From NCBI RefSeq assembly GCF_946221145.1, contig NZ_CAMIOH010000170.1, positions 1 to 6,845 of the forward strand: 6,845 nucleotides of DNA, given 5' to 3'. Under the pieces are notes generated by a model. It saw only the letters and a program-made list of their open reading frames with translations, searched no databases and had not been told where the DNA came from. The stretch comes from an uncultured Paracoccus sp. GTDB lineage: Bacteria > Pseudomonadota > Alphaproteobacteria > Rhodobacterales > Rhodobacteraceae. A program made the position numbers and the translations under genes. Positions 1-6,507 of the stretch are shown here, in pieces (position 1 is the stretch's first letter; the number at the start of each line of letters is the position of its first letter).

Positions 1-1580
1 GGCACAGGCTCGGGGGTTGTGACGGTGCTGGCAGGTTCGATGGTCACATAATCTCTTTCGCGCGGGACCATGCCGGGGGCGACATCGGCGATTTCCACCC
101 GCGGCGACTTGGCAGCAGGCTTGGCGGGCGACTCGGGCAGCGGAATTTCGTCCTTGGCCGCAGCCGCAGCCGCAGCCGCAGTAGACGGCTGGACCTTCGG
201 CGCGCCGACCAGCAAGGGCAGCATCTCGGCGCCCGGGGCGGCCTTGGAGCCGGTGGCGCGCATTTCCGGTTCGCGCCAGGTCAGCGTGTCAAAACCGCCG
301 CAGCTGTCGCAGACCGGTGCCCAGTTCGACATCACGTTGTGACACTTGTCGCAGACCCATTGCGGCCCGCGAGAAGCCGTCAGCGCCCGGGTCAGATAGC
401 CGCGCACCACGCTGTCATCGGCGCCTTCGCCGCGTTCGACCGCCGCCATGATCGACAGGGTGCGCACAGTCGGATGCTTTTCGGCCAGATCGCCAAGCGC
501 GCGGCGGGCGCCCGGAAAGTCCTCGGCCGCCAACAGCAGTTCGGCGCGCAGCAGACGCGATTCCTCGTCGTTGGGGTTCTTGGCGATCAGCCGGTCAAAC
601 CTTGTCAGGCGGGCCGCGGGCGATTCGTCCGGCACGATCTCGGCATAGGCGGCGGCCACGTCGGGATGCGGGCGCACCGACCAGGTTTTCTCCAGCACGC
701 GCGAGGCGTTGCGGAAATCCTTTTGCGCGACATAGCTGCGCGCGGCCAGCACCGCCGCCGGGATCAGGTCAGGAGAGGCCTTGTTGGCGGAAATTGCCGC
801 CTCGCGGGCGCTGATGGAATTGCCATGGGCCAGAACCTCGGACGCCTCCTGCAAGGCCAGCACGGCGTCGCGGCGGATATGCACGTCCTGCGGCAGATCG
901 CCCTGCCGCCGCTTGTCCTTGAGCAGCTGCCGTGCGCCTTTCCAGTCGTTCTCGCGCATTTCCAGGTCCAACAGCGTATCCTGCAACTCTCGGTGACGCG
1001 GCTTCAGGGCATAGGCCTTTTGCGCCAGCAGCAGCGCGGTCGCGGTGTCGCCTTCGTCGATCTTCTGGCGCATCAGGCCGCGGATGCCGACGAACCGGGT
1101 GCGCTCATCCTCCAGCAGCTTGCGATAGACCTGACCGGCCCGCGCCTTGTCGCCCGCCACTTCGGCCGCCTGGGCGGACAGCAGGTTGGTGACATGCGGC
1201 AAATGCAGGTATTTCTCGGCCTTGGCGGCCTTGTCCTGGGCCAGCTTGCCTTCGCCCGAGGCGACGGCCAGCATCCCCTCGCCAAGCGCCGCGTAACCCT
1301 TGCGCTCGCGCGAGCGGGCGAAATAGCGGTTGATGGCGGTTTCATCCCCCGCGATGAAGCGGATGAAGGCCAGCGTCAGGCCAAGCGCCTTGAACACCAG
1401 CCAGGCCAGCACCATCAGCACCAGCAGCGCCACGACCGCCTTGACCGGGGTCAGGGCATATTCCATGCCGCCATATTGCAGGCGCAGCATCTGGCCGGTT
1501 TCCGACAGGTGAACCGCGCCAAGCGCGATCACCAGCACGACCGCGAAGAAGAACAGGATTTTCAACAGGGACAGCAACAT
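1..1580 (-). CDS. hemY: HemY-type inner-membrane TPR protein with C-terminal zinc ribbon (3' end outside window)
   Basis: The frame is open from ATG 1580 to the left edge: 526 codons plus two bases, with no stop, so the last residues are missing. Two hydrophobic segments (about residues 8-25 and 46-73) form the HemY_N membrane anchor. A long helical, TPR-like region follows to about residue 400. Next comes a four-cysteine ribbon, C410-x2-C413-x10-C424-x2-C427, then a low-complexity Ala/Pro tail with an eight-alanine run. HemY proteins are tied to late porphyrin metabolism by genomic linkage to hemC/hemD; their biochemical role is unsettled, and they are not the protoporphyrinogen oxidase that is also called HemY. 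The ATG is preceded by GAGGT at 6 nt, which uses bases of the upstream stop codon, so coupling to the mitofilin-like gene is likely. Family assignment is confident from architecture and context. The zinc binding is inferred from the cysteine spacing. Confidence 0.9.
   Translation of the reverse strand, partial: MLLSLLKILFFFAVVLVIALGAVHLSETGQMLRLQYGGMEYALTPVKAVVALLVLMVLAWLVFKALGLTLAFIRFIAGDETAINRYFARSRERKGYAALGEGMLAVASGEGKLAQDKAAKAEKYLHLPHVTNLLSAQAAEVAGDKARAGQVYRKLLEDERTRFVGIRGLMRQKIDEGDTATALLLAQKAYALKPRHRELQDTLLDLEMRENDWKGARQLLKDKRRQGDLPQDVHIRRDAVLALQEASEVLAHGNSISAREAAISANKASPDLIPAAVLAARSYVAQKDFRNASRVLEKTWSVRPHPDVAAAYAEIVPDESPAARLTRFDRLIAKNPNDEESRLLRAELLLAAEDFPGARRALGDLAEKHPTVRTLSIMAAVERGEGADDSVVRGYLTRALTASRGPQWVCDKCHNVMSNWAPVCDSCGGFDTLTWREPEMRATGSKAAPGAEMLPLLVGAPKVQPSTAAAAAAAAKDEIPLPESPAKPAAKSPRVEIADVAPGMVPRERDYVTIEPASTVTTPEPV
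157..180 (-). repeat. In-frame hexanucleotide tandem repeat in hemY
   Basis: Four perfect copies of GCCGCA (plus-strand reading) occur in a row. On the coding strand they encode most of an eight-alanine run in the low-complexity tail of HemY. Since the unit is a multiple of three, copy-number changes would alter linker length without breaking the frame. Confidence 0.7.
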
Positions 1581-1589
1581 GCCCGGACC

Positions 1590-2975
1590 TCAGTTTGCAG
1601 GGGCCGACAGGTCGGACAAGGCCGCCTGCGCATCGCGATAGGTCGTGGCGCGCGCCAGCCAGTCCGCCATCGCGGGGGCTGCACGGGCGTCTTCGGGCAG
1701 CGCGCCGATCTCGGTCACGGCATCGGCGATGCGGCCCTCGTGGACGGCGGCATCGGCGCGCGACAGCACCGCGTCGGGATCCGTGCCCTCTCGCGGGACG
1801 ATGGACCGGGCGCCGGTCTGGGCGCGCAGGAAATTGCCGAACAGGCTGCCATTCCCGGTCGCGCTGTCCTGGCGCAGGGACGTGCGCAGGGCGGCACGCG
1901 CGGCCTCGGCGAAACCGGCTTGCAGGCTGTCGAGGCTGGGGATGTCGCGGGTCAGCGCCTCGGGCGCCTCGAGCCCCACGCCCTCCAGGGTCTGGCGCGC
2001 CTCATCGGGGGCGATGCCGCGATCCAGGGCGGTCTGCAACGCGGCAATCGCCGCCACGGCCTCGGCCCGGCGGGTGCTTTCGGCGGCGGCCTGCTGCAAC
2101 TCTTCGGCCTCGGCGGCGGCGGCGTTGATCTGGGACTGCGCGGCCTGGGCTGCGGTCTGCAACTGCTGTTCCAGCGTATCGGCCTGATCGGCAAGCGTCT
2201 GGACACGCGCGGCAAGGTCGGGGTCGATCTGCGGGCGGGCGTTCAGGTCGCTGATCTGCGCGGCCTGATCCTCGATCTGCTGGCGCAGGGCCGCCAGATC
2301 CTCGGACGATGCGCCAGGGGCCTGCGGGGCGGCATTCGGGTCGGCTTCCGGGGCAGCGGCCAGTTCGGCGCGCAGCGCGTCGATCTGGTCGGCGGTCGCG
2401 GCCTGCGCCGCGCTGACGGCCTCGCTGCGAATCGCGGCGACATCCACGTCGGGGGCCGCAGCGGCCGGTTGTTCAGGCAGCCAGGCAGCGGGCAGATGCG
2501 GCAGCGCCCAGATCGTCGCCGCTGATCCCAGCCCGGCCGCGACGACGCCGCCCAGGACCAGCGGCCAGAAGCCGTTCCCGGGGGCCGCCGTCTTGGCCGC
2601 AGGCGCGGGCGCGGCAGTCGCAGCCTCACGCGTCGTCGACGGCGTATCCTTGGGACCGGGCTGCGCCATGGTGGTGGTCTTGTCCTTCGGCGCATCCTTT
2701 GCGGCGGCGGCCTTGTCCTTGGGGGGGGCCTTGGCGGGGTCTTTGGCAGGCTTGCGCGCAGCAGCCGGGTTCTGGCCGGTCTTGTCGCCCAGAAGGGTGG
2801 ACTGCACCGGCCCGATCTCTCCACCCGCCGCGGCAGCCGCCATGCCGTCGCCCGCGCCGATATCGGCCCGAGCGATCACGCCCGGTTCGGCAGCGGCTTT
2901 CTTCGGCGCCGGGGGCGTCTTGTCCTGGGGGGTTTCGGAATTGCTGTCGCTGGTGATGTTGTCTGGCTGTTTCAC
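1590..2975 (-). CDS. Mitofilin/Mic60-like inner-membrane protein (COG4223 type)
   Basis: This is a 461-residue protein. I chose the GTG start at 2975 because GGGGA lies 6 nt upstream; an in-frame TTG nine codons earlier (3002) has no such support. Residues 1-130 are a low-complexity Ala/Pro/Lys region, probably cytoplasmic. One transmembrane helix spans about 136-158. A predicted coiled coil runs about 180-315, and a helical mitofilin C-terminal domain about 320-461, including the family-typical stretch PREGTDPDAVLSRADAAV (394-411). Bacterial Mic60 homologues are the alphaproteobacterial relatives of the mitochondrial crista-junction protein and are thought to bend or tether the inner membrane, with the C-terminal part in the periplasm. 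The place between hemD and hemY is characteristic of alphaproteobacteria. A C8 homopolymer in the coding strand (2721-2728) does not break the frame. No enzymatic function is expected. Confidence 0.88.
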   Translation of the reverse strand: MKQPDNITSDSNSETPQDKTPPAPKKAAAEPGVIARADIGAGDGMAAAAAGGEIGPVQSTLLGDKTGQNPAAARKPAKDPAKAPPKDKAAAAKDAPKDKTTTMAQPGPKDTPSTTREAATAAPAPAAKTAAPGNGFWPLVLGGVVAAGLGSAATIWALPHLPAAWLPEQPAAAAPDVDVAAIRSEAVSAAQAATADQIDALRAELAAAPEADPNAAPQAPGASSEDLAALRQQIEDQAAQISDLNARPQIDPDLAARVQTLADQADTLEQQLQTAAQAAQSQINAAAAEAEELQQAAAESTRRAEAVAAIAALQTALDRGIAPDEARQTLEGVGLEAPEALTRDIPSLDSLQAGFAEAARAALRTSLRQDSATGNGSLFGNFLRAQTGARSIVPREGTDPDAVLSRADAAVHEGRIADAVTEIGALPEDARAAPAMADWLARATTYRDAQAALSDLSAPAN

Positions 2976-3022
2976 GTCCTGTCCCCGTCTTCGCGGCGGC
3001 AACCACGCCGCGCCTGGCCCGC

Positions 3023-3051
3023 AGCCTAATGAGGCGGAAGCCGCTTCTCAA
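3023..3051 (-). promoter_or_regulatory. Putative sigma-70 promoter for the mitofilin-like gene and hemY
   Basis: On the minus strand TTGAGA (3051-3046) and TAGGCT (3028-3023) are separated by exactly 17 bp, in the 89-bp gap between the hemD stop and the mitofilin GTG. The -35 is a good match and the -10 has the TAG..T form. An 11-bp symmetric element, GAAGC-C-GCTTC (3037-3047), lies in the spacer and touches the -35, a position where a repressor could act. This would allow transcription of mitofilin and hemY independently of hemD. The call is from pattern only. Confidence 0.45.
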
Positions 3052-3064
3052 CCCGCCCTGCGCA

Positions 3065-3727
3065 TCATTGTTCCGCCACGGGCAGGCCGCGAATCGCCGT
3101 GACCATCGCCGCGGCATCGGGCCGTTCCGCGACGACATGACCGGCGGCATCGCCGCTCCATCCGGCCCAGGCCGCGCCGCTGATCGCGACGGGCCACAAC
3201 GGCGCCTGCGCGCCCTGCGCCGCCTCGGCGACCAGCCGGGCGCTGCGGGGGGAAAACAGCGGCAGCACGACCGGCCCGTCACCCGCCAGCAGCGCCTGCG
3301 CCTCTGTGGTCAGCAGTACCGCCTGCTGGTCATAGACGACCATCCCCGGCACCGGCAGCCGCTTGGCCAGATGGCGGCCATGCGGATGAACCAGCGGCAC
3401 CCCGGCAGCGGCGATCAGCGGCAGCAGCCCTTCGGCGAAACCGTTCCCTGTGCGCACGTCGAACCCCGCCGCCCGCGCCGCCTGTGCGGTATGTCCGCCC
3501 ACGCACAGCGCCAGCCGCCCCCGCCCCGGACCAGCCGATGCCACCGCGTGGGCCGAGGTGAACACCAGCCCCTGCGCCTGGGCCAGCCGCGCGGCATCAT
3601 GGGGCATCGGCACGATCCGCAGGATCGGCGCGATCACCGCCCGCCAGTCCGGCAGCATCGCCGCGAACCGCTGCGAATCCGCCTGCGGGCGGGTCAGCAG
3701 CAGGACCGGCCGCGTGGTGCTGGACAT
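3065..3727 (-). CDS. hemD: Uroporphyrinogen-III synthase
   Basis: HemD closes and isomerises hydroxymethylbilane to uroporphyrinogen III in the cytoplasm, the branch point to heme, siroheme and cobalamin. The 220-residue product has the usual two-lobe pattern: an N-terminal strand VLLLTRP (8-14), FTSAHAV (56-62), CVGGHTAQAA at about 75-84, then LPLFSPRSA (155-163) and AISGAA (181-186) in the C-terminal lobe. The family is poorly conserved, so these motifs plus the neighbours carry the call. Two ATGs compete. I chose 3727 because AGGGGGG ends 6 nt upstream; the ATG at 3733 directly abuts that G-run and would add only Met-Pro. It is transcribed divergently from tsaD and is the first gene of the unit leading to the mitofilin-like gene and hemY. 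Length is slightly short but normal for Rhodobacteraceae-like HemD. Confidence 0.9.
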   Translation of the reverse strand: MSSTTRPVLLLTRPQADSQRFAAMLPDWRAVIAPILRIVPMPHDAARLAQAQGLVFTSAHAVASAGPGRGRLALCVGGHTAQAARAAGFDVRTGNGFAEGLLPLIAAAGVPLVHPHGRHLAKRLPVPGMVVYDQQAVLLTTEAQALLAGDGPVVLPLFSPRSARLVAEAAQGAQAPLWPVAISGAAWAGWSGDAAGHVVAERPDAAAMVTAIRGLPVAEQ

Positions 3728-3755
3728 TGGCATCCCCCCTGTCCGATGCTAGGCC
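3727..3755 (+). promoter_or_regulatory. Putative sigma-70 promoter for the tsaD operon
   Basis: TTGGCA (3727-3732), a 17-bp spacer and TAGGCC (3750-3755) predict transcription starting near 3762, giving a leader of about 30 nt before tsaD. The -35 overlaps the hemD start codon on the other strand. A small palindrome, GGCG-TAAG-CGCC (3760-3771), lies at the predicted start. The call is from pattern only. Confidence 0.5.
3746..3751 (-). promoter_or_regulatory. Possible -10 element for hemD
   Basis: TAGCAT on the minus strand lies about 18 bp before the hemD ATG and overlaps the start of the putative tsaD -10 on the other strand. No good -35 is present at 16-18 bp (AATGGC at 17 bp), so an activator or an extended or other sigma form would be needed. 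It is a weak call, supported mainly by the need for a divergent promoter in a gap of 65 bp. Confidence 0.25.
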
Positions 3756-3792
3756 TTCAGGCGTAAGCGCCATTCCCGCGCCCGGCAAGAGC

Positions 3793-4863
3793 ATGGACGA
3801 CCAGCAGATTTTCCTTGGCATCGAAAGCAGTTGCGACGACACCGCCGCCGCCCTGGTGACGGGCGACCGGCGGATCCTGGCCTCGGTCGTCAGCAGCCAG
3901 ACGGCGCTTCATGCCGATTTCGGCGGCGTGGTGCCGGAAATCGCCGCCCGCGCCCATGCCGAGCGTCTGGATCTGGTGGTGGAACAGGCGCTGTCGCAGG
4001 CGGGCATCGGGCTGTCCGATGTGACGGCGGTGGCGGTCACGGCGGGACCGGGGCTGATCGGCGGGGTGATGGCGGGCGTCATGTGCGCCAAGGGGATCGC
4101 GGCGGGCGCGGGCCTGCCGCTGCTGGGCGTGAACCACCTTGCGGGCCATGCGCTGACGCCGCGCCTGACCGACGGGATCGGCTTTCCCTATCTGATGCTG
4201 CTGGTGTCGGGCGGGCATTGCCAGTTCCTGCGCGTGGACGGCCCGCAAGATTTCACCCGCCTGGGCGGCACCATCGACGATGCCCCCGGAGAGGCGTTCG
4301 ACAAGCTGGCCAAGCTGCTGGCCTTGCCCCAGCCCGGCGGGCCGTCCGTGGAATCCCAGGCCGCGCTTGGCGATTCCGATCGCTTCGCCCTGCCGCGTCC
4401 GCTGCTGGACCGGCCCGGCTGCGACATGTCGTTTTCGGGGCTGAAGACCGCGGCGCTGCGGCTGCGCGATCAGCTGATCGCCGATCAGGGCGGCCTGCGC
4501 CAGCAGGACCGCGCCGATCTGTGCGCGGCCTTCCAGCAGGCCGTGGCCGAGGTTCTGGCCGAAAAATCCCGCCGCGCGCTTGCCGCAAGCCCGGCGCCGG
4601 TGCTGGCCGTCGCGGGCGGGGTGGCGGCCAACCGCACCATCCGCGCCGCGCTTGAAGCGGTCGCGCGGGACGCCGGCGCGCGCTTTCTGGCGCCGCCGCT
4701 GGCGCGGTGCACGGATAACGGCGCGATGATCGCCTGGGCCGGGGCGGAACGCTTTGCCCTGGGTCAGCGCGACGGCATGGATCTGGCCGCAAGGCCCCGC
4801 TGGCCGCTGGACCGCGACGCCGCCCCGATGCTGGGCGGCGGCAAGAAAGGAGCCAAGGCATGA
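3793..4863 (+). CDS. tsaD: tRNA N6-adenosine threonylcarbamoyltransferase TsaD
   Basis: TsaD, with TsaB and TsaE, transfers threonylcarbamoyl from TC-AMP onto A37 of ANN-decoding tRNAs to make t6A; it is nearly universal and usually essential. The 356-residue product is full length and carries every hallmark: GIESSCDDTAAA (9-20), the metal-binding NHLAGH with H115 and H119, LVSGGH (137-142), DDAPGEAFDK (162-171), PGGPSVE, SFSGLKTAALR (213-223), AGGVAANR (274-281) and CTDNGAMIA with D308. The ATG at 3793 starts just before the conserved IFLGIES strand. An upstream in-frame TTG at 3727 would add 22 unconserved residues and would lie in the promoter. The Shine-Dalgarno match is weak (GGCAAGAGC before ATG). 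Its stop overlaps the gpsA start as ATGA, the common tsaD-gpsA pairing. Older names are gcp and ygjD. Confidence 0.98.
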   Translation: MDDQQIFLGIESSCDDTAAALVTGDRRILASVVSSQTALHADFGGVVPEIAARAHAERLDLVVEQALSQAGIGLSDVTAVAVTAGPGLIGGVMAGVMCAKGIAAGAGLPLLGVNHLAGHALTPRLTDGIGFPYLMLLVSGGHCQFLRVDGPQDFTRLGGTIDDAPGEAFDKLAKLLALPQPGGPSVESQAALGDSDRFALPRPLLDRPGCDMSFSGLKTAALRLRDQLIADQGGLRQQDRADLCAAFQQAVAEVLAEKSRRALAASPAPVLAVAGGVAANRTIRAALEAVARDAGARFLAPPLARCTDNGAMIAWAGAERFALGQRDGMDLAARPRWPLDRDAAPMLGGGKKGAKA

Positions 4864-5801
4864 GCGTGGCGATCCTGGGCGCGGGGGCCTTTGGCACGGC
4901 CCTGGCCGTGGCCCTGTCGGCGAACGGGCCGGTCACGCTGTGGGCGCGCGACCCAAGCTGGGGCCGCGCCAACCCGCGCCTGCCGGGGGTCACATTGCCC
5001 GACGCAATCCACGTCACCGATGACCTGCACCGCGCCGCACAGGCCGAAACCCTGCTGCTGGCGCTGCCCGCGCAGGCGCTTGGCGGCTTTCTGGCCGGAC
5101 ATGCGGGCCTGCTGGATGGCAGGCGCCTTGTCAGCACCGCCAAGGGCATCGACCTGACCGCCCTGACCGGACCGTCGGCGCTGTTGTCCGATGCCTGCCC
5201 GCAGGCCACCGTCGCCGTCCTGACCGGCCCGTCCTTCGCGGCCGACATCGCGCGCGGCCTGCCCACTGCCCTGACGCTGGCCTGTGCGGATGCAGCCGCG
5301 GGCAGCGCCCTGCAACATGCGCTGTCAACACCGGTGCTGCGGCTGTATCGCACCACCGACGTGACCGGTGCGGAACTGGGCGGGGCGCTGAAGAACGTGA
5401 TCGCCATCGCCGCAGGTGTCGTCATCGGCGCGGGCCTTGGCGACAGCGCGCGCGCCGCCATCGTCACGCGCGGCTTTGCCGAGATGACTCGCCTTGCCGC
5501 CGCCCTTGGCGCGCGCCCGGAAACCCTGACCGGGCTGTCCGGCCTGGGCGACCTGACGCTGACCTGCACCTCGGCCCAGTCGCGCAACTTCCGCTATGGC
5601 CAATCGCTGGGTGCGCGACAGCCCTTTGACACGGCGACCACGGTCGAAGGCGCCGCCACCGCCCGCGCCGTCGCCGCCCTGTCGGCCCGGATCGGCTGCG
5701 ACATGCCCATCGCCGCGATGGTCGCCGCCCTTGCCGAAGGCCGGGTTTCCGTTGAAAACGCGTCCGAATTGCTGATGACACGACCTTTGAAGGAGGAATG
5801 A
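4860..5801 (+). CDS. gpsA: Glycerol-3-phosphate dehydrogenase [NAD(P)+]
   Basis: GpsA reduces dihydroxyacetone phosphate to sn-glycerol-3-phosphate, the backbone for phospholipid synthesis. The 313-residue protein has the Rossmann GAGAFGTALA (7-16), STAKGID with K95, LTGPSFAADIARGLPTA (121-137), the catalytic-lysine segment GALKNVIAIAAG (K178), GLSGLGDLTLTC (225-236), RNFRYGQ and VEGAATARAV. It is shorter than the enterobacterial enzyme (about 339 residues). Most of the loss lies after the first beta-alpha unit, where WARDPSWGRANPRLPGV replaces a longer loop. The ATG is preceded by AAAGGAG (4846-4852) at 7 nt spacing, inside the end of tsaD, and overlaps the tsaD stop by 4 nt. The 3' end carries an AGGAGG that serves the next gene. 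All catalytic residues I can identify are present. Confidence 0.97.
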   Translation: MSVAILGAGAFGTALAVALSANGPVTLWARDPSWGRANPRLPGVTLPDAIHVTDDLHRAAQAETLLLALPAQALGGFLAGHAGLLDGRRLVSTAKGIDLTALTGPSALLSDACPQATVAVLTGPSFAADIARGLPTALTLACADAAAGSALQHALSTPVLRLYRTTDVTGAELGGALKNVIAIAAGVVIGAGLGDSARAAIVTRGFAEMTRLAAALGARPETLTGLSGLGDLTLTCTSAQSRNFRYGQSLGARQPFDTATTVEGAATARAVAALSARIGCDMPIAAMVAALAEGRVSVENASELLMTRPLKEE

Positions 5802-6073
5802 TGCCCCTGTTCGCCGTGATCTGCCGGGACAAGCCCGGCGCCCTGCAAACCCGTATCGACACCCGGGAAGCCCATCTGGGCTTCATCCGCGACACCGGCA
5901 TCGTCCGCATGGCCGGTCCGCTGATCGAGAATGAATGCATGTGCGGGTCGCTGCTGATCCTGGAGGCCGACGATCTGGCCGCCGCACAGGACTGGGCCGC
6001 CAACGACCCTTACAAATCCGCCGGGCTGTTCGACAGCGTCGAGGTGGTGGAATGGAAGAAGGTCATCGGCTGA
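5801..6073 (+). CDS. YciI-family small protein
   Basis: This 90-residue protein matches the YciI family: a ferredoxin-like fold with an initial strand PLFAVICRDKPG (2-13), a conserved histidine in REAHLGFIRDTG (H25, with D31 nearby), an AGPL strand, a LLILEADDLAAA helix-strand turn and the terminal DPYKSAGLFDSVEVVEW (69-85). YciI proteins are structurally close to dimeric alpha-beta barrel and muconolactone-isomerase-like proteins and have a proposed His/Asp active site, but no agreed substrate. There are two adjacent ATGs, at 5798 (overlapping the gpsA stop as ATGA) and 5801. I chose 5801 because AGGAGG (5791-5796) lies 4 nt from it and only 1 nt from the other. Either way it is translationally coupled to gpsA, and its stop overlaps the EVE gene start. 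The exact function is unknown. Confidence 0.92.
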   Translation: MPLFAVICRDKPGALQTRIDTREAHLGFIRDTGIVRMAGPLIENECMCGSLLILEADDLAAAQDWAANDPYKSAGLFDSVEVVEWKKVIG

Positions 6074-6486
6074 TGGCCTATTGGCTGTTCAAATCCGAAC
6101 CCGATGTCTTCGGCTGGGACGACCTGGTCGCCAAGGGCGACACGGGCGAGGAATGGGACGGGGTGCGCAACTATCAGGCCCGCAACTTCATGCGTGCCAT
6201 GAAAAAGGGCGACCGGGGCCTGTTCTATCATTCGAACATCGGCAAGGAGGCCGTGGGCATCGTCCAGGTCATCGCCGAGGCCCACCCCGACAGCACCGCG
6301 GACGACCCGAAATGGGAATGCGTGGACATCAAGGCGGTCAAGCCCCTGCCCCGCGCCGTCTCGCTGGACCAGGCCAAGCAGGAACCGGCGTTGAAGGACA
6401 TGGTGCTGGTCAACAATTCGCGCCTGTCCGTGCAGCCTGTGACCGATGCCGAATGGGCGCGGATCATGGCGATGGCGGGGCTGTGA
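6073..6486 (+). CDS. EVE domain-containing protein (DUF55/THYN1-like)
   Basis: The 137-residue product is a single stand-alone EVE domain: AYWLFKSEPDVFGWDDL (2-18), WDGVRNYQARNFM (28-40), the GDRGLFYHSN strand (46-55), VGIVQVIAEAHPD, and a C-terminal SRLSVQPVTDAEW. EVE belongs to the PUA-like superfamily, and its aromatic pocket is associated with recognising modified bases in DNA or RNA; human THYN1 is a relative. The start at 6073 is the ATG in TGATG, overlapping the YciI stop by one base. AGAAGG lies about 10 nt upstream. Longer in-frame starts, such as one at 5935, would run through the YciI coding sequence and add unconserved residues. It is the last gene of the tsaD-gpsA-yciI group and is followed by a hairpin. 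Ligand and partner are not known. Confidence 0.94.
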   Translation: MAYWLFKSEPDVFGWDDLVAKGDTGEEWDGVRNYQARNFMRAMKKGDRGLFYHSNIGKEAVGIVQVIAEAHPDSTADDPKWECVDIKAVKPLPRAVSLDQAKQEPALKDMVLVNNSRLSVQPVTDAEWARIMAMAGL

Positions 6487-6507
6487 TCGCTGCATCTTCG
6501 TTGTGCA

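Noticed and set aside
339..2525. Very long open frame (728 codons) on the plus strand across the left part of the window.
   Set aside because: It is antisense to hemY and the mitofilin-like gene, spans the junction between them, and its product is a Gln/Arg/Gly-rich sequence with no domain I recognise. GC-rich codon bias opens such frames by chance.
2976..3002. TTG start at 3002 for the mitofilin-like protein.
   Set aside because: The GTG at 2975 has a proper Shine-Dalgarno at 6 nt, and the nine extra residues are not expected in the family.
3727..3792. Extended TsaD start at TTG 3727.
   Set aside because: It would add 22 residues with no TsaD similarity, starts within the putative -35 and overlaps the hemD start. 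ATG 3793 directly precedes the conserved N-terminus.
4253..5587. Long open frame (444 codons) on the minus strand opposite tsaD and gpsA.
   Set aside because: The product is Arg/Pro/Ala/Ser-rich with no recognisable motif and crosses two well-supported genes. It is a shadow of their codon usage.
5935..6072. N-terminal extension of the EVE protein starting at 5935.
   Set aside because: It lies in another frame of the YciI gene, is Arg/Gly-rich and unconserved, while ATG 6073 begins the domain exactly.
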